Below, one piece after another: positions 54,541-63,855 of a stretch of DNA of 64,000 bases; position 1 is the first letter of the stretch; each line of letters opens with the position of its first letter. A program made the position numbers and the translations under genes. Below the pieces are notes generated by a model. The model saw only the letters and a program-made list of their open reading frames with translations. It ran no database searches and was not told the origin of the DNA. Location of the stretch: the NCBI RefSeq assembly GCF_000429085.1, contig NZ_AUBE01000006.1, positions 124,001 through 188,000 on the forward strand. The letters run 5' to 3'. This DNA is from Streptomyces flavidovirens DSM 40150 (GTDB taxonomy: Bacteria > Actinomycetota > Actinomycetes > Streptomycetales > Streptomycetaceae).

Positions 54541-55329
54541 CTAGGCGAACAGCTCGGGCTCGGCGCGGCTGATCCGGCCCCACAGCGGCTGGTGGTTGAT
54601 CCACGCCACGAGGTCGCTGCCCAGCTGATCGCGCGTGGCGACCGCGTCCTTGTGGTCGATCGGTACGGGCCGGCCCGCCGCCCGCGCGGCAAGCTGCACC
54701 TGGCAGCAGCGCTCCATCGCGATGAACCACCAGGCCGCCGCGTCGACCGAGTCCCCGACGGTCAGCAGCCCGTGGTTGCGCAGGATGACGGCCTTGTGCG
54801 GCCCGAGCGCGCCCGCGATCCACCGCCCCTCCTCCGCGTCGACGCAGACGCCGGTGTACGCGTCGTACAGCGCGTGGTCCTCGTAGAAGGCGCACGCCTC
54901 CTGCGTGATCGGATCGAGCAGCTCACCCAGCGCGGACAGCGCCCGGCCGTGAACGGAATGGGTGTGCGCGACGGCCACGACATCCGGCCTGGCGCGGTGC
55001 ACCTGTGCGTGGACCAGGAACGCCGCCTGGTTGACGTGGCGGCTGCCCTCGACGACCTGCCCGTCACCGTTGACGAGGATCAGGTCGCTCACGGTCATGT
55101 CGGCGAAGGCGAGCCCGAAGGGATTCACCCAGAAGCAGTCGGCGTACTGCGGGTCGCGTGCCGTGATGTGCCCCGAGACGCCTTCCTCGTACCCGTACCG
55201 CCCGAAAAGCCTGAGCGCCCCGGCGAGCCGCTCCTTGCGGTACTGGCGCTCCTCGGCGGCGCTCGCGTGGGTGGGCGGCATCGCGAAATGGAGCTGATCG
55301 AGGGGTACGGGCGCCGGTGTCTCGTTCAT
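54541..55329 (-). CDS. Class II aldolase/adducin-family protein
   Basis: 262 aa. Zinc-dependent aldolase fold: the zinc ligands HTHSVHG (~res 122-128) and a third His in RNHGLLTVGD are present; GVSGHITARDPQYADCFWVN and WVNPFGLAFADMTVSDLILV are the conserved substrate-loop region. Related enzymes cleave L-fuculose phosphate or are decarboxylase-like; the substrate cannot be told from the sequence. Monocistronic, divergent from nothing, between a membrane-protein gene and a Uma2 gene on the same strand. Confidence 0.9.
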   Translation of the reverse strand: MNETPAPVPLDQLHFAMPPTHASAAEERQYRKERLAGALRLFGRYGYEEGVSGHITARDPQYADCFWVNPFGLAFADMTVSDLILVNGDGQVVEGSRHVNQAAFLVHAQVHRARPDVVAVAHTHSVHGRALSALGELLDPITQEACAFYEDHALYDAYTGVCVDAEEGRWIAGALGPHKAVILRNHGLLTVGDSVDAAAWWFIAMERCCQVQLAARAAGRPVPIDHKDAVATRDQLGSDLVAWINHQPLWGRISRAEPELFA

Positions 55330-55398
55330 GGGGCGGAAGCTACCGCGAGGTACCGCAGGTGAACAGGGGTGTCTGCCGCTTATTGCGCAGGCGTGCGT

Positions 55399-55989
55399 CT
55401 ACAGCTCGTCGATCGCTGCCAGGTCGATGTCGACGGAGAAGGGAACCGACAGCTTCAGGTGGTCGTGGTGGATGCCCACAAGGCCGTACGCCTTGGTGGC
55501 CGGGTCGAGTTCGTAGACATACACGACCGGACGGCCGTCTTCGCCGCGCTCCACTCGCCAGAAGTGGGCGATGCCACCCTGGGCGTAGATCTGCGGCTTG
55601 CGCTCACGGTCGCGCTTCTCGGAGTCGGGGGAGACCACCTCCACGGCGAGGAGCACGTCCTTGGCCCGGTAGTGCGTCTCCTCCGAGTCGGTCACCGCTG
55701 CGGCGCGGATCACCGACACATCGGGCTCGGGGCCCTGCCTCTTGTCGACGACGACGGTCATCTCCCGCCGCACCCGAAGATCCTTCGGGACACTCGCGCG
55801 CAGGCCTGTCTCCAGCAGGAACATCGCCAGAGAGTGGAAACTCCTCTGCGGGCTCACGAAAACCAGGCTCCCGTCGATCAGCTCGGTGTGCGGCGGGAGG
55901 TCGGGCAGCGTCAGCAGGTCGTCCACGGTGTAGCCGTCCTGCGGCGGCACCGGCCACGAGATCTCGGTGGACAGCGGCTCAGCGGTCAT
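55399..55989 (-). CDS. Uma2-family (DUF820) restriction-endonuclease-fold protein
   Basis: 196 aa from ATG 55989 (GGGAGGA 4 bases upstream). PD-(D/E)XK-type nuclease fold: YTVDDLLTLPDLPPHTELID (Glu), GPEPDVSVI (Asp), DVLLAVEVVSPDSEKRDRER (E-x-V with Lys/Arg) and IAHFWRVE. Uma2 genes are abundant and multiply paralogous in Streptomyces; no biological role is firmly assigned. It lies just beyond the partial copy of the guaA 3' end. Confidence 0.9.
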   Translation of the reverse strand: MTAEPLSTEISWPVPPQDGYTVDDLLTLPDLPPHTELIDGSLVFVSPQRSFHSLAMFLLETGLRASVPKDLRVRREMTVVVDKRQGPEPDVSVIRAAAVTDSEETHYRAKDVLLAVEVVSPDSEKRDRERKPQIYAQGGIAHFWRVERGEDGRPVVYVYELDPATKAYGLVGIHHDHLKLSVPFSVDIDLAAIDEL

Positions 55990-56115
55990 GGTTCCTCCCA
56001 TGGACGGGATTCTCGGGCCTGCGGCCAGCGTACCGAGCGGATACGACAATGCCGCCGCCCAAACGAATGAGCGACGGCATCGCCTTGACCCTGCGACCAG
56101 GGTTACTGGATTACT

Positions 56116-56203
56116 CCACTCGATCGTGCCCGGCGTCGGTTCACCTCCGCGTCAGCGGAGACAGGCACGCACCGAAACTACTCCCACTCGATCGTGCCCG
56201 GCG
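56116..56203 (-). repeat. Duplicated 3' end of guaA (20-bp direct repeat)
   Basis: CCACTCGATCGTGCCCGGCG occurs at 56116-56135 and again at 56184-56203, where it encodes the last residues of GuaA. TACTC flanks both copies apart from one inserted C. The 48 bases between them hold only a CTCCGC-N4-GCGGAG hairpin. Confidence 0.85.
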
Positions 56204-57761
56204 GCTTGCTCGTCACGTCGAGCACCACGCGGTTCACGTCCGCGACCTCGTTCGTGATGCGGGTCGAGATCTTCGCCAGTACGTCGTACGGCATCCGCGT
56301 CCAGTCCGCCGTCATCGCGTCCTCGGACGAGACCGGGCGCAGCACGATCGGGTGCCCGTACGTCCGGCCGTCACCCTGGACGCCCACCGACCGTACGTCC
56401 GCGAGCAGCACGACCGGGCACTGCCAGATGTCGCGGTCGAGACCGGCCGCCGTCAGCTCCTCGCGGGCGATGGCGTCGGCCTCGCGCAGCAGGTCGAGGC
56501 GCTCCTTGGTGACCTCTCCGACGATACGGATGCCCAGGCCGGGGCCGGGGAACGGCTGGCGCTGGACGATCTCCTCCGGGAGGCCGAGCTCCTGGCCGAC
56601 CATCCGGACCTCGTCCTTGAACAGCTGGCGCAGCGGCTCGACGAGCTCGAACTCGATGTCGTCGGGCAGGCCGCCCACGTTGTGGTGGGACTTGATGTTC
56701 GCGGTGCCGGTGCCGCCACCGGACTCGACCACGTCCGGGTAGAGCGTGCCCTGCACGAGGAACGCGACGTCCTCGCCCTCCGCGCCGGCCTCGGCGACGA
56801 TCTCCGCCTGGGCCTGCTCGAAGACGCGGATGAACTCGCGGCCGATGATCTTCCGCTTCTTCTCGGGGTCGGACACCCCGGCGAGCGCGTTCAGGAAGCG
56901 CTCCTGCGCGTCGACGACCTTCAGCTGTACGCCGGTGGCCGCGACGAAGTCCTTCTCGACCTGCTCGGTCTCGCCCTTGCGCATCAGACCGTGGTCGACG
57001 TACACGCAGGTCAGCTGGTCGCCGATGGCCTTCTGCACGAGCGCTGCCGCGACCGCGGAGTCGACGCCGCCGGACAGGCCGCAGATGGCGCGCTTGGTGC
57101 CGACCTGAGCCTGGATGGCGGCGATCTGCTCCTCGACGACGTTGTGCGTGGTCCAGTCGGGGTCGATGCCCGCGCCCCGGTAGAGGAAGTGCTCCAGGAC
57201 CTGCTGGCCGTGTGTGGAGTGCATCACCTCGGGGTGGTACTGCACGCCGTACAGCTTCTTCTCGTCGTTCTCGAAGGCGGCGACCGGCACGACGTCCGTG
57301 GACGCGGTGACGGTGAAGCCCTCGGGCGCGGCCGAGCAGGCGTCGCCGTGCGACATCCACACCGACTGCTCGGTGGGGGTGCCCTCGAAGAGCGTGGACC
57401 CGGCCTTGGAGACGGCGAGAGGGGTACGCCCGTACTCGCGCGCACCGTTGTCGTCGACGGCGCCGCCGAGCGTGGTGGCCATGAGCTGGAAGCCGTAGCA
57501 CATGCCGAAGACGGGGACACCGGCCTCGAAGATCTCACGGTCGAGGGTCGGGGCGCCCTCTTCGTACACGGACGACGGGCCGCCGGAGAGGATGATCGCC
57601 TTGGGGTTCTTGGCCAGCATCTCCGACACCGGCATGGTGCTGGGGACGATCTCGCTGTAGACCCGGGCCTCACGGACACGGCGGGCGATGAGCTGGGCGT
57701 ACTGCGCGCCGAAGTCGACAACGAGGACGGCGTCGGGGGCGGCGGGGGGCACTGCTGGCAC
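56178..57761 (-). CDS. guaA: GMP synthase (glutamine-hydrolysing)
   Basis: Converts XMP to GMP using glutamine and ATP. 527 aa from GTG 57761 (GGAAGG 6 bases upstream; an upstream start at 57800 has no family support). Glutaminase domain: [20 protein letters not shown], catalytic Cys in [11 protein letters not shown], His/Glu in [11 protein letters not shown]-pyrophosphatase domain: [15 protein letters not shown]. Dimerisation domain ends TIEWE as in all GuaA. Its 3' end is duplicated downstream (see repeat). The C-terminus is a known integration site for genomic islands in other bacteria. Confidence 0.97.
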   Translation of the reverse strand: MPAVPPAAPDAVLVVDFGAQYAQLIARRVREARVYSEIVPSTMPVSEMLAKNPKAIILSGGPSSVYEEGAPTLDREIFEAGVPVFGMCYGFQLMATTLGGAVDDNGAREYGRTPLAVSKAGSTLFEGTPTEQSVWMSHGDACSAAPEGFTVTASTDVVPVAAFENDEKKLYGVQYHPEVMHSTHGQQVLEHFLYRGAGIDPDWTTHNVVEEQIAAIQAQVGTKRAICGLSGGVDSAVAAALVQKAIGDQLTCVYVDHGLMRKGETEQVEKDFVAATGVQLKVVDAQERFLNALAGVSDPEKKRKIIGREFIRVFEQAQAEIVAEAGAEGEDVAFLVQGTLYPDVVESGGGTGTANIKSHHNVGGLPDDIEFELVEPLRQLFKDEVRMVGQELGLPEEIVQRQPFPGPGLGIRIVGEVTKERLDLLREADAIAREELTAAGLDRDIWQCPVVLLADVRSVGVQGDGRTYGHPIVLRPVSSEDAMTADWTRMPYDVLAKISTRITNEVADVNRVVLDVTSKPPGTIEWE

Positions 57762-57883
57762 GGGCGGCCTTCCGGCGGTGAAGGGTGTCGGGACTGTCAA
57801 TTCTAACGGGGGCGCGACATTCCCCTTGTCTCACCATCCGAACCCGGCATCGGCCGACGGCCGGCGACCGGCATACTGGCCTC

Positions 57884-57955
57884 ATGCACAAGCCGCTGAG
57901 CTTCCTCTTTACCTATGGCACCCGGTCCGACCGGTGCCATGGTCGAGCTGCTTGA
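57884..57955 (+). CDS. Leader peptide for chorismate mutase attenuation (Phe/Tyr)
   Basis: 23 codons from ATG 57884: MHKPLSFLFTYGTRSDRCHG then RAA and TGA. Three aromatic codons (Phe, Phe, Tyr) fall within five positions, directly 5' of the alternative hairpins. A CATACT -10-like hexamer lies ~7 bases before the ATG, so the transcript may be leaderless. Too short for routine calling. A ribosome stalled at these codons would favour the antiterminator. Confidence 0.7.
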   Translation: MHKPLSFLFTYGTRSDRCHGRAA

Positions 57956-58005
57956 GCTACTGACAAGCGACTTCACAGGCGCCCCGGACCGACAAGGTCC
58001 GGGGC
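57917..58005 (+). promoter_or_regulatory. Attenuator: competing hairpins ahead of chorismate mutase
   Basis: Hairpin 1, GGCACCCGG ... CCGGTGCC (57917-57938), overlaps the leader peptide end. The terminator is a perfect 10-bp stem (57981-57990 with 57996-58005, GACAA loop) followed by GTTCTGTCATTTT. CGGTCCG (57923-57929) is complementary to CGGACCG (57985-57991), so pairing them would break both hairpins. The chorismate mutase ribosome-binding site is ~55 bases further on. With the leader peptide this explains most of the 57762-58071 gap. Confidence 0.75.
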
Positions 58006-58071
58006 GTTCTGTCATTTTCCGGGCCTGGTCGCCTCGGGGGCCGCCCCCCTTCACATCCAGGAGTTACGGAC

Positions 58072-58389
58072 ATGAGCACCGCCACCGCCACCCCCACTGC
58101 CCCCACCGCCACCGCCACCGAGAAGACCGGCGCGCGCACCGATGAGGCCGCGGACCTGATCGGCAACGCACGGGAGCGCATCGACTCGCTCGACGACAGG
58201 ATCATCGGCCTCATCCAGGAACGGATGGCCGTTTCGGCCGTCATCCAGGAGGCCCGCATCACCTCGGGTGGTCGCCGTGTGAACCTGTCCCGCGAGATGG
58301 AGGTCCTCGGCCACTACAGGGACGCGCTCGGGAAGCCCGGCACGGCGCTCGCGATGACCATGCTGGAGCTGTGCCGGGGCCGTATCTGA
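58072..58389 (+). CDS. Chorismate mutase (AroQ type)
   Basis: 105 aa from ATG 58072 (AGGAG 8 bases upstream). All-helical AroQ domain: ARERIDSLDDRIIGLIQERM, then VSAVIQEARITSGGRRVNLS and a C-terminal helix with MTMLELCRGRI. Lys/Arg and Glu residues of the active site are at the expected places. Catalyses chorismate to prephenate, the branch point to Phe and Tyr. The first ~25 residues are a Thr/Ala-rich extension. Expression is probably attenuated by Phe/Tyr supply through the upstream leader. Confidence 0.93.
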   Translation: MSTATATPTAPTATATEKTGARTDEAADLIGNARERIDSLDDRIIGLIQERMAVSAVIQEARITSGGRRVNLSREMEVLGHYRDALGKPGTALAMTMLELCRGRI

Positions 58390-58931
58390 GTTCGGGAGCA
58401 TCCTCACCCGTACGGCGCGTGACCGGGCCCACGGAGGGTTCGTTGGTCCCGGTGTCCGCGCCAGCCAGGGGCGGGTGCGCAGAAAGAACCACGCGTGGCT
58501 CCGCCGGGGCGTGCGGCGTACTGCACGTGCGCCGTGGGACCTCGTCCCGGTGTGCGTGACCGGTCGGCAGGGGACAGCAGCCCGGTCACCCAAGGCGGCC
58601 GGTTCCGGGGACGCCCGGAACCGGCCGGCCGTGTCCCCTTCCCACCCTCTTCCCCCCTCCCCCAGCTCTCCTGGGATGCCGTCGAAGCCGTTGCTGACGG
58701 CCCGGGCCCTGCGGATCTCCCCCCTCCGCGGGGCCCTTCGCTTTGCCCAAGTGGTGGTGACGGTGGCGATGTGACGCGAGCCACATAAGAAACCTCTGAG
58801 GTCCCTGCAACCCTTTACGCCGGCCACAGGTCATCTATGCGAACCAACGGCCACCCGTGCACCCCCACTCACGGCGGCCCTCACATCTCGTGCCGCTAGC
58901 CGTGCGGTACGCCAGACTTTCTGAGGTCTAT
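58390..58931 (+). other. Long leader/intergenic region with strong hairpin
   Basis: 542 bases without a coding gene. A 13-bp perfect hairpin (58597-58609 with 58614-58626) is nested inside a further GGGGACA ... TGTCCCC pairing (58571 and ~58631), a compact structured region that could be the chorismate mutase terminator or an RNA element of the next gene. The relatively AT-rich stretch 58785-58815 (ACATAAGAAACCTCTGAGG) is the likely promoter of the surface-protein gene. Confidence 0.5.
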
Positions 58932-60104
58932 ATGAAGCTTCGCCGCGCCATGGCCCTTGCGGCCGCGACGGCCGTCATAGCTCCTGCCGCTTTCCTGGCC
59001 GCACCGGCCGCGTACGCCGAGAGTGACCCCGCCGCCACCACGCAGACCGAGACGACCGACCCGGGCCAGGCGTCCGACCCCGACGTGTCCGACCCGGCCG
59101 ACGAGGACCCGGCGGACGAGAACCCGCAGACGGACCCGGATTCCGCCGACGAGCCCGACCCGACCAACGAGGACCCGGCCGACACGGACCCGGCCGACGA
59201 GGACCCCGCCGACGACCCGGCGACGGACCCCGAGGGCGACACGGACCCGGCCGGCGAGGACCCGGCGGCCGACCCCGACGGCGAGCAGGACCCGGACGGC
59301 GACAAGGACCCGGGCGAGGAGCCCGGGGACGACGAGAAGCCCGGTGATGACGAGAAGCCGGGCGATGAAGAGAAGCCCGGCACCGACCCCGGCGAGGAAG
59401 ACCCCTCCACCGACCCCGGCGAGGACGAGGAATTCCCGGAGGTCTGCGAGACCTCCGACCTCGAGCTCGCGGTCAAGGGCCTGCCGGGCAAGATCGCCGC
59501 GGGCAGCGGCTGGCGCCAGTTCAGCCTGAACGTCTACAACTCGTCGGAGACGACCGTCTCGGACGTCTACTACTTCGCGGGTGCGTCCTTCGACAAGGAC
59601 GGCGAGAAGCTGATCAAGTCGAAGCAGGTCACGCTGCAGGCCTTCAACGACGACAGCGGAAGCTGGGAGAACCTCGTCGACCCGATGGGCAACGCCGTCG
59701 GTTACGTCGGCGAGTCCAGCGAGATCGAGCCGGGCTACGAGGTCGACATCAAGCTGCGGATCAACGTCGCGGCCAGTGCGCCGGCGGGCACCGCCTTCAC
59801 CCTCGGTGCCGGTCTCTACAGCGGTGACCAGGACTGCCTCGGCTTCGCCGACGTCTCGTACAAGTTCGAGATCGTCAAGCCCGGCACCGACACCGACGGC
59901 ACCAAGCCCCAGGAGGGTGGCAAGGCCCCGGTCCCGAGCGAGAAGCCGGCCGACAGCACGGCCCCGGCCGTGACCGGCAGCCTCGCGGAGACCGGTTCTT
60001 CGTCCAAGATGCCGATGTTCGCCCTCGCGGGTGGCGCGGCCGTGGCGCTCGGCGCCGGTGCGATGTTCGTCGTACGCCGCCGCCAGGCCGGTTCCGAGGC
60101 CTGA
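58932..60104 (+). CDS. LAETG-anchored surface protein, acidic repeat stalk
   Basis: 390 aa from ATG 58932 (GAGG 5 bases upstream). Signal peptide (ALAAATAVIAPAAFLAAPAA, cleavage near AYA-ES). Residues ~30-170 are a highly acidic Asp/Pro/Glu repeat stalk (DPADEDPADENP type). A compact domain follows (~175-335, ETSDLELAVKGLPGKIAAGS) with two Cys. The C-terminus is a sortase signal: LAETG, a hydrophobic helix, then RRRQAG. LAETG is the class-E sortase motif of high-GC actinobacteria, so the protein is covalently attached to the cell wall. Confidence 0.93.
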   Translation: MKLRRAMALAAATAVIAPAAFLAAPAAYAESDPAATTQTETTDPGQASDPDVSDPADEDPADENPQTDPDSADEPDPTNEDPADTDPADEDPADDPATDPEGDTDPAGEDPAADPDGEQDPDGDKDPGEEPGDDEKPGDDEKPGDEEKPGTDPGEEDPSTDPGEDEEFPEVCETSDLELAVKGLPGKIAAGSGWRQFSLNVYNSSETTVSDVYYFAGASFDKDGEKLIKSKQVTLQAFNDDSGSWENLVDPMGNAVGYVGESSEIEPGYEVDIKLRINVAASAPAGTAFTLGAGLYSGDQDCLGFADVSYKFEIVKPGTDTDGTKPQEGGKAPVPSEKPADSTAPAVTGSLAETGSSSKMPMFALAGGAAVALGAGAMFVVRRRQAGSEA

Positions 60105-60168
60105 TGCGTGGCCGGGCAATCCCGGCCACCCACGCATGACCCGGTGACACACCGGTAGAGCCGGCAGG

Positions 60169-60204
60169 AGGGGCTGCACTCGGAGGGGGGTGCAGCCCCT
60201 TTTG
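60169..60204. terminator. Bidirectional Rho-independent terminator
   Basis: AGGGGCTGCAC (60169-60179) with its perfect complement at 60190-60200, followed by TTT on the plus strand. It lies between the surface-protein gene and the convergent GMC oxidoreductase. A second GC hairpin (60106-60136) precedes it. Confidence 0.88.
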
Positions 60205-60213
60205 CCTGTCCGC

Positions 60214-62067
60214 TCAACTCTTCGGCGGGACCACCGGCATGCCGAGGAACGGCAGCTTCAGCGCGCCGAAGGCATCCTTCGGCACCACGGGTGCCTTCGG
60301 CTCGATCGCCGCGAGGCGCTCGTACGCCGCTCCCTGCGCCGGGCGCACGTCCGGCTCGCCCTTGTTGGGCCAGTACGCCATGGCGCGCTCCGCCTGCGCG
60401 GTGATCGTCAGCGACGGGTTGACGCCCAGGTTGGCGGAGACCGCCGAGCCGTCGACCACCGAGATGCCCGGATGTCCGTACAGCCGGTGGTACGGGTCGA
60501 TGACGCCCTGCTCCGGTGTGGCGCCGATCGGGCAGCCGCCCAGGAAGTGCGCGGTCAGCGGCGTACCCATGAGCTCACCGATGTTGCTGCCGGCGAAGCC
60601 GTTGATCTCCTCGGCGAGGAGCGTCGCGGCGCGCGCCGCCTCGGGGATCTGCTTCGGGTTGGGCGCGCCGTGGCCCTGGCGGGCGGTGAGCAGGCCCTTT
60701 CCGATGCCGCCCGGCTTGCGGTACGTCGTCAGGGAGTTGTCCAGCGACTGCATGACCAGGCCGATGATGGTCTTCTCCGACCAGCGGTAGTTGGACAGCG
60801 ACCGCAGGGTGAGCAGCGGGTGTCTGGCGGCGTTGCCGAGCCAGCCCAGTGCGCGCGGGAACTTGTCGGCGTACGGCACCTGGATGATGGACATCGCGCC
60901 CATCGCGTTGGAGCCCTTGCCGTAACGCACCGGCTCGATGTGGGTGTTGTCGTCGGGGTGGATCGAGGACGTGATGGCGACGCCCCGTGTGAAGTCGGCC
61001 TTCTTCGCGCCGGTCTTCGCGCCGTGTTTCTTGCGGTAGCGGCGGTCGGTGGTCTGCGAGCCGACGAGGGCCTCGGAGTTGGTACGGGTCAGTTCGCCGA
61101 GCCGAGGTGAGATGCGGGGCAGGTCGCCGCGGTCCTTCATGGTGTGCAGGAGGGTCTGCGTACCGTACGTGCCGGCCGCGACGACGACCTGGCGGGCGCG
61201 CAGAGTGCGGGGCCTGGCCTTGCGGCGGGCGTCAGTGGGGACGGTGGCGACGCGGTAGCCGCCGTCCGGGTGTTCGGTGAGGCCGACGACGGAGGTCATG
61301 GGGTGGACGACGGCGCCGGCCTTCTCGGCGAGGTGGAGGTAGTTCTCGTTGAGGGTGTTCTTCGCGCCGTGCCGGCAGCCGGTCATGCACTCGCCGCATT
61401 CGGTGCAGGCTCTGCGGGACGGTCCGGCGCCGCCGAAGTAGGGGTCGGGAACTTCCTCGCCGGGCGCGGCCGTTGAATGACCGTCGGCGTCCTTGCCGTC
61501 GCCGTAGAAGACGCCGACCGGTGCCATGTGGAAGCTCCTCCCCACTCCCATGGCCTCGGCGGTCGCCTTCAGGTGTACGTCGGACGGCGTCATGGTCGGG
61601 TTGAGGCGCACCCCGAGCATGCGCCTGGCCTGGTCGTAGTACGGCGCGAGTTCGTCCTGCCAGTCGGTGATGTCCGCCCACTGCCGGTCCTGGAAGAAGG
61701 GAGCGGGGGGTACGTACAGCGTGTTGGCGTAGTTGAGGGAGCCGCCTCCCACTCCCGCGCCTGCCAGCACCATGACGTTCCCGAGCAGGTGCACGCGCTG
61801 GATGCCGAAGAGGCCGAGCGCGGGCGCCCACAGGTAGTTCTTGATGTCCCAGGAGGTCTTGGGCAGCGTCTCGCGGGTGAAGCGGCGGCCCGCTTCCAGG
61901 ACGCCGACCCGGTAGCCCTTCTCCGTCAGGCGCAGCGCGGAGACGGACCCGCCGAAGCCGGATCCGACGACGATGACGTCGTAGTCGTAAGCGGAGTCGT
62001 GCGCGGAATCTGCCTCAGCTTCCTGGCTGTGGACAGACTGGCTGTGGACAGAGCTCTCCTGTGGCAT
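60214..62067 (-). CDS. GMC-family oxidoreductase (cholesterol-oxidase-like)
   Basis: 617 aa from ATG 62067 (GAGGAG 5 bases upstream). FAD-binding start VIVVGSGFGGSVSALRLTEK (~res 30-49), preceded by an unusual tandem SVHSQSVHSQ. GMC-like features: ECMTGCRHGAKNTLNENYL (four-Cys-type region CTECGECMTGC that could bind a metal cluster) and the C-terminal HFLGGCPIG, NLGVNPSLTITAQAERAM. The cysteine-rich segment is found in the cholesterol-oxidase-like GMC clade. Substrate unknown. Only 28 bases separate it from the upstream dehydrogenase gene, so they form an operon. Confidence 0.87.
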   Translation of the reverse strand: MPQESSVHSQSVHSQEAEADSAHDSAYDYDVIVVGSGFGGSVSALRLTEKGYRVGVLEAGRRFTRETLPKTSWDIKNYLWAPALGLFGIQRVHLLGNVMVLAGAGVGGGSLNYANTLYVPPAPFFQDRQWADITDWQDELAPYYDQARRMLGVRLNPTMTPSDVHLKATAEAMGVGRSFHMAPVGVFYGDGKDADGHSTAAPGEEVPDPYFGGAGPSRRACTECGECMTGCRHGAKNTLNENYLHLAEKAGAVVHPMTSVVGLTEHPDGGYRVATVPTDARRKARPRTLRARQVVVAAGTYGTQTLLHTMKDRGDLPRISPRLGELTRTNSEALVGSQTTDRRYRKKHGAKTGAKKADFTRGVAITSSIHPDDNTHIEPVRYGKGSNAMGAMSIIQVPYADKFPRALGWLGNAARHPLLTLRSLSNYRWSEKTIIGLVMQSLDNSLTTYRKPGGIGKGLLTARQGHGAPNPKQIPEAARAATLLAEEINGFAGSNIGELMGTPLTAHFLGGCPIGATPEQGVIDPYHRLYGHPGISVVDGSAVSANLGVNPSLTITAQAERAMAYWPNKGEPDVRPAQGAAYERLAAIEPKAPVVPKDAFGALKLPFLGMPVVPPKS

Positions 62068-62095
62068 TGGCGCTCCTCGTCGGAAAAACCTGGGA

Positions 62096-63712
62096 TCAGC
62101 GGAAACGCAGGACCTTGAGCGCCTTCAGGCTGCTGCTCATGAACGCCGCGTACTTCTCGTCGTCCATGCCGAAGGAGGGGGCCATCGGGATCAGCCGCTG
62201 GTGGGCGACGGTCTGGGCCTCGGTGTACTTGAGGATGCCCTCGGAGCCGTGCCGGCGGCCGAGGCCGGATTCCTTCATGCCGCCCATCGGCGCCTGGACG
62301 CTGCCGTACGCGGGGGCGTAGCCCTCGTTGATGTTGACCGTGCCGGTGCGCAGCCGGGCGGCGATGGCGTGGCCGCGCTTGCCGTTCTTGGTCCATACGC
62401 TCGAATTGAGGCCGTACGGCGTGGCGTTGGCCTGCTCGACGACCTCGTCCTCGTCGGTGAACCGGTAGATGGAGACGACCGGGCCGAAGGTCTCCTCGGT
62501 GCACACCGCCATCGGTGCCTCGACGCCGTCCAGGATGGTCGGCTCGAAGAACAGCGGGCCGATGTCGGGGCGGGCGACGCCGCCCGCGACGAGCGTGGCG
62601 CCCTTGGCGACGGCTTCCTCGACGTGGCGCTTGACGTTCTCCAGCTGGCGTTCACCGGCGAGCGAGCCCATGTCGGCGCCGTACGCGAGGGACGTGCCGA
62701 GGCGCATCGCCTTCGTACGGGCGGCGAACCGGGCCACGAAGTCGTCGGCGACCGACTCGTGGACGTACAGCCGCTCGATGGAGATGCACAGCTGTCCGGC
62801 GGAGGAGAAGCAGGCGCGGACGGCGCCCGCCGCAGCCTTCTCGATGTCGGCGTCCTCCAGGACCAGCATGGCGTTCTTGCCGCCGAGTTCGAGGGATACG
62901 CCGATGAGGCGGGCGGCGGCGCCCCGGGCGACCTCGCGGCCGGTGCGGGTCGAGCCGGTGAAGGAGACGTAGTCGGCGTGCTTGACGATCTCCGGGCCGA
63001 CGACCGGTCCGTCGCCGAGGACCACCTGGAAGACCTCGGCGGGCAGACCGGCCTCGACGAGCAGGTCACGGGCCCACAGGGCGGTCAGCGCGGTCTCGGT
63101 GTCGGGCTTCATCACGACGGCGTTGCCGGAGACGAAGGCGGGCAGCGCGTCGCCGATCGACAGCTCGAAGGGGTAGTTCCAGGGGGCGATCTGGCCGACG
63201 ACACCGCGCGGCTGGCGTAGCTCGGTGACCTTCGTCAGGGTCGGGATCGCGCCGGTGCGCCGCTTGGGCCTGAGGTACGAGGCGGCCTTGCGCCCGTAGT
63301 GGCGGGCGGCTATCGCGACGGCCTGGACCTCCTCGTGCGCGTGCAGGCGGGCCTTGCCGGTCTCCAGCTGAATCAGGTCGAGGACTTCGGCCTGGCGCTC
63401 CAGCACCAGGTCGTGGAAGCGGAGCAGGATCGCGGCGCGCTGCCGCACGGGTACGGCTGCCCAGACGGGCTGGGCCGCGCGGGCCCGCGCGAAGGCGGTG
63501 GCGACGTCCTCCGGGGTGGACTCGGGCAGGTCGGCCAGCTTCTCGCCGGTGAAGGGCGTGTGGTTCGCGGTGCGGCCGGAACCGACCACGTCACGCGTGA
63601 GCTGTGCGACCACCTCGGGGGTGACCACGTCTGCCGCGGTGCGCGCACCTGCGGGGGCGGCGGCGGTGGGGTTCGTACCGAGGGCGGCTGCGGGGGCCTG
63701 CGAGTCCGTCAT
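62096..63712 (-). CDS. Succinic-semialdehyde dehydrogenase (GabD2-type)
   Basis: 538 aa from ATG 63712. Aldehyde dehydrogenase with APWNYPFELSIGDALPAFVS, FTGSTRTGREVARGAA, catalytic Glu in SLELGGKNAML, catalytic Cys in CFSSAGQLCISIERL and EETFGPVVSIYRF. The ~60-residue N-terminal extension and overall pattern fit the actinobacterial NADP-dependent SSADH (GabD2) group. First gene of a two-gene operon with the GMC oxidoreductase. Confidence 0.9.
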   Translation of the reverse strand: MTDSQAPAAALGTNPTAAAPAGARTAADVVTPEVVAQLTRDVVGSGRTANHTPFTGEKLADLPESTPEDVATAFARARAAQPVWAAVPVRQRAAILLRFHDLVLERQAEVLDLIQLETGKARLHAHEEVQAVAIAARHYGRKAASYLRPKRRTGAIPTLTKVTELRQPRGVVGQIAPWNYPFELSIGDALPAFVSGNAVVMKPDTETALTALWARDLLVEAGLPAEVFQVVLGDGPVVGPEIVKHADYVSFTGSTRTGREVARGAAARLIGVSLELGGKNAMLVLEDADIEKAAAGAVRACFSSAGQLCISIERLYVHESVADDFVARFAARTKAMRLGTSLAYGADMGSLAGERQLENVKRHVEEAVAKGATLVAGGVARPDIGPLFFEPTILDGVEAPMAVCTEETFGPVVSIYRFTDEDEVVEQANATPYGLNSSVWTKNGKRGHAIAARLRTGTVNINEGYAPAYGSVQAPMGGMKESGLGRRHGSEGILKYTEAQTVAHQRLIPMAPSFGMDDEKYAAFMSSSLKALKVLRFR

Positions 63713-63855
63713 GAGGGCGAGAGTAAGCCTCCGGCGATCCTTTTGGTACCCGTCGGTAATACCTTTTCGCCGGCCCCTCACCACCGTGCCAGTGTTCACT
63801 GGCAAATAAGCCGTGATCAGGGGCTTGTGTCAGGTCTCGGGGCCCGGTTCGCGGT

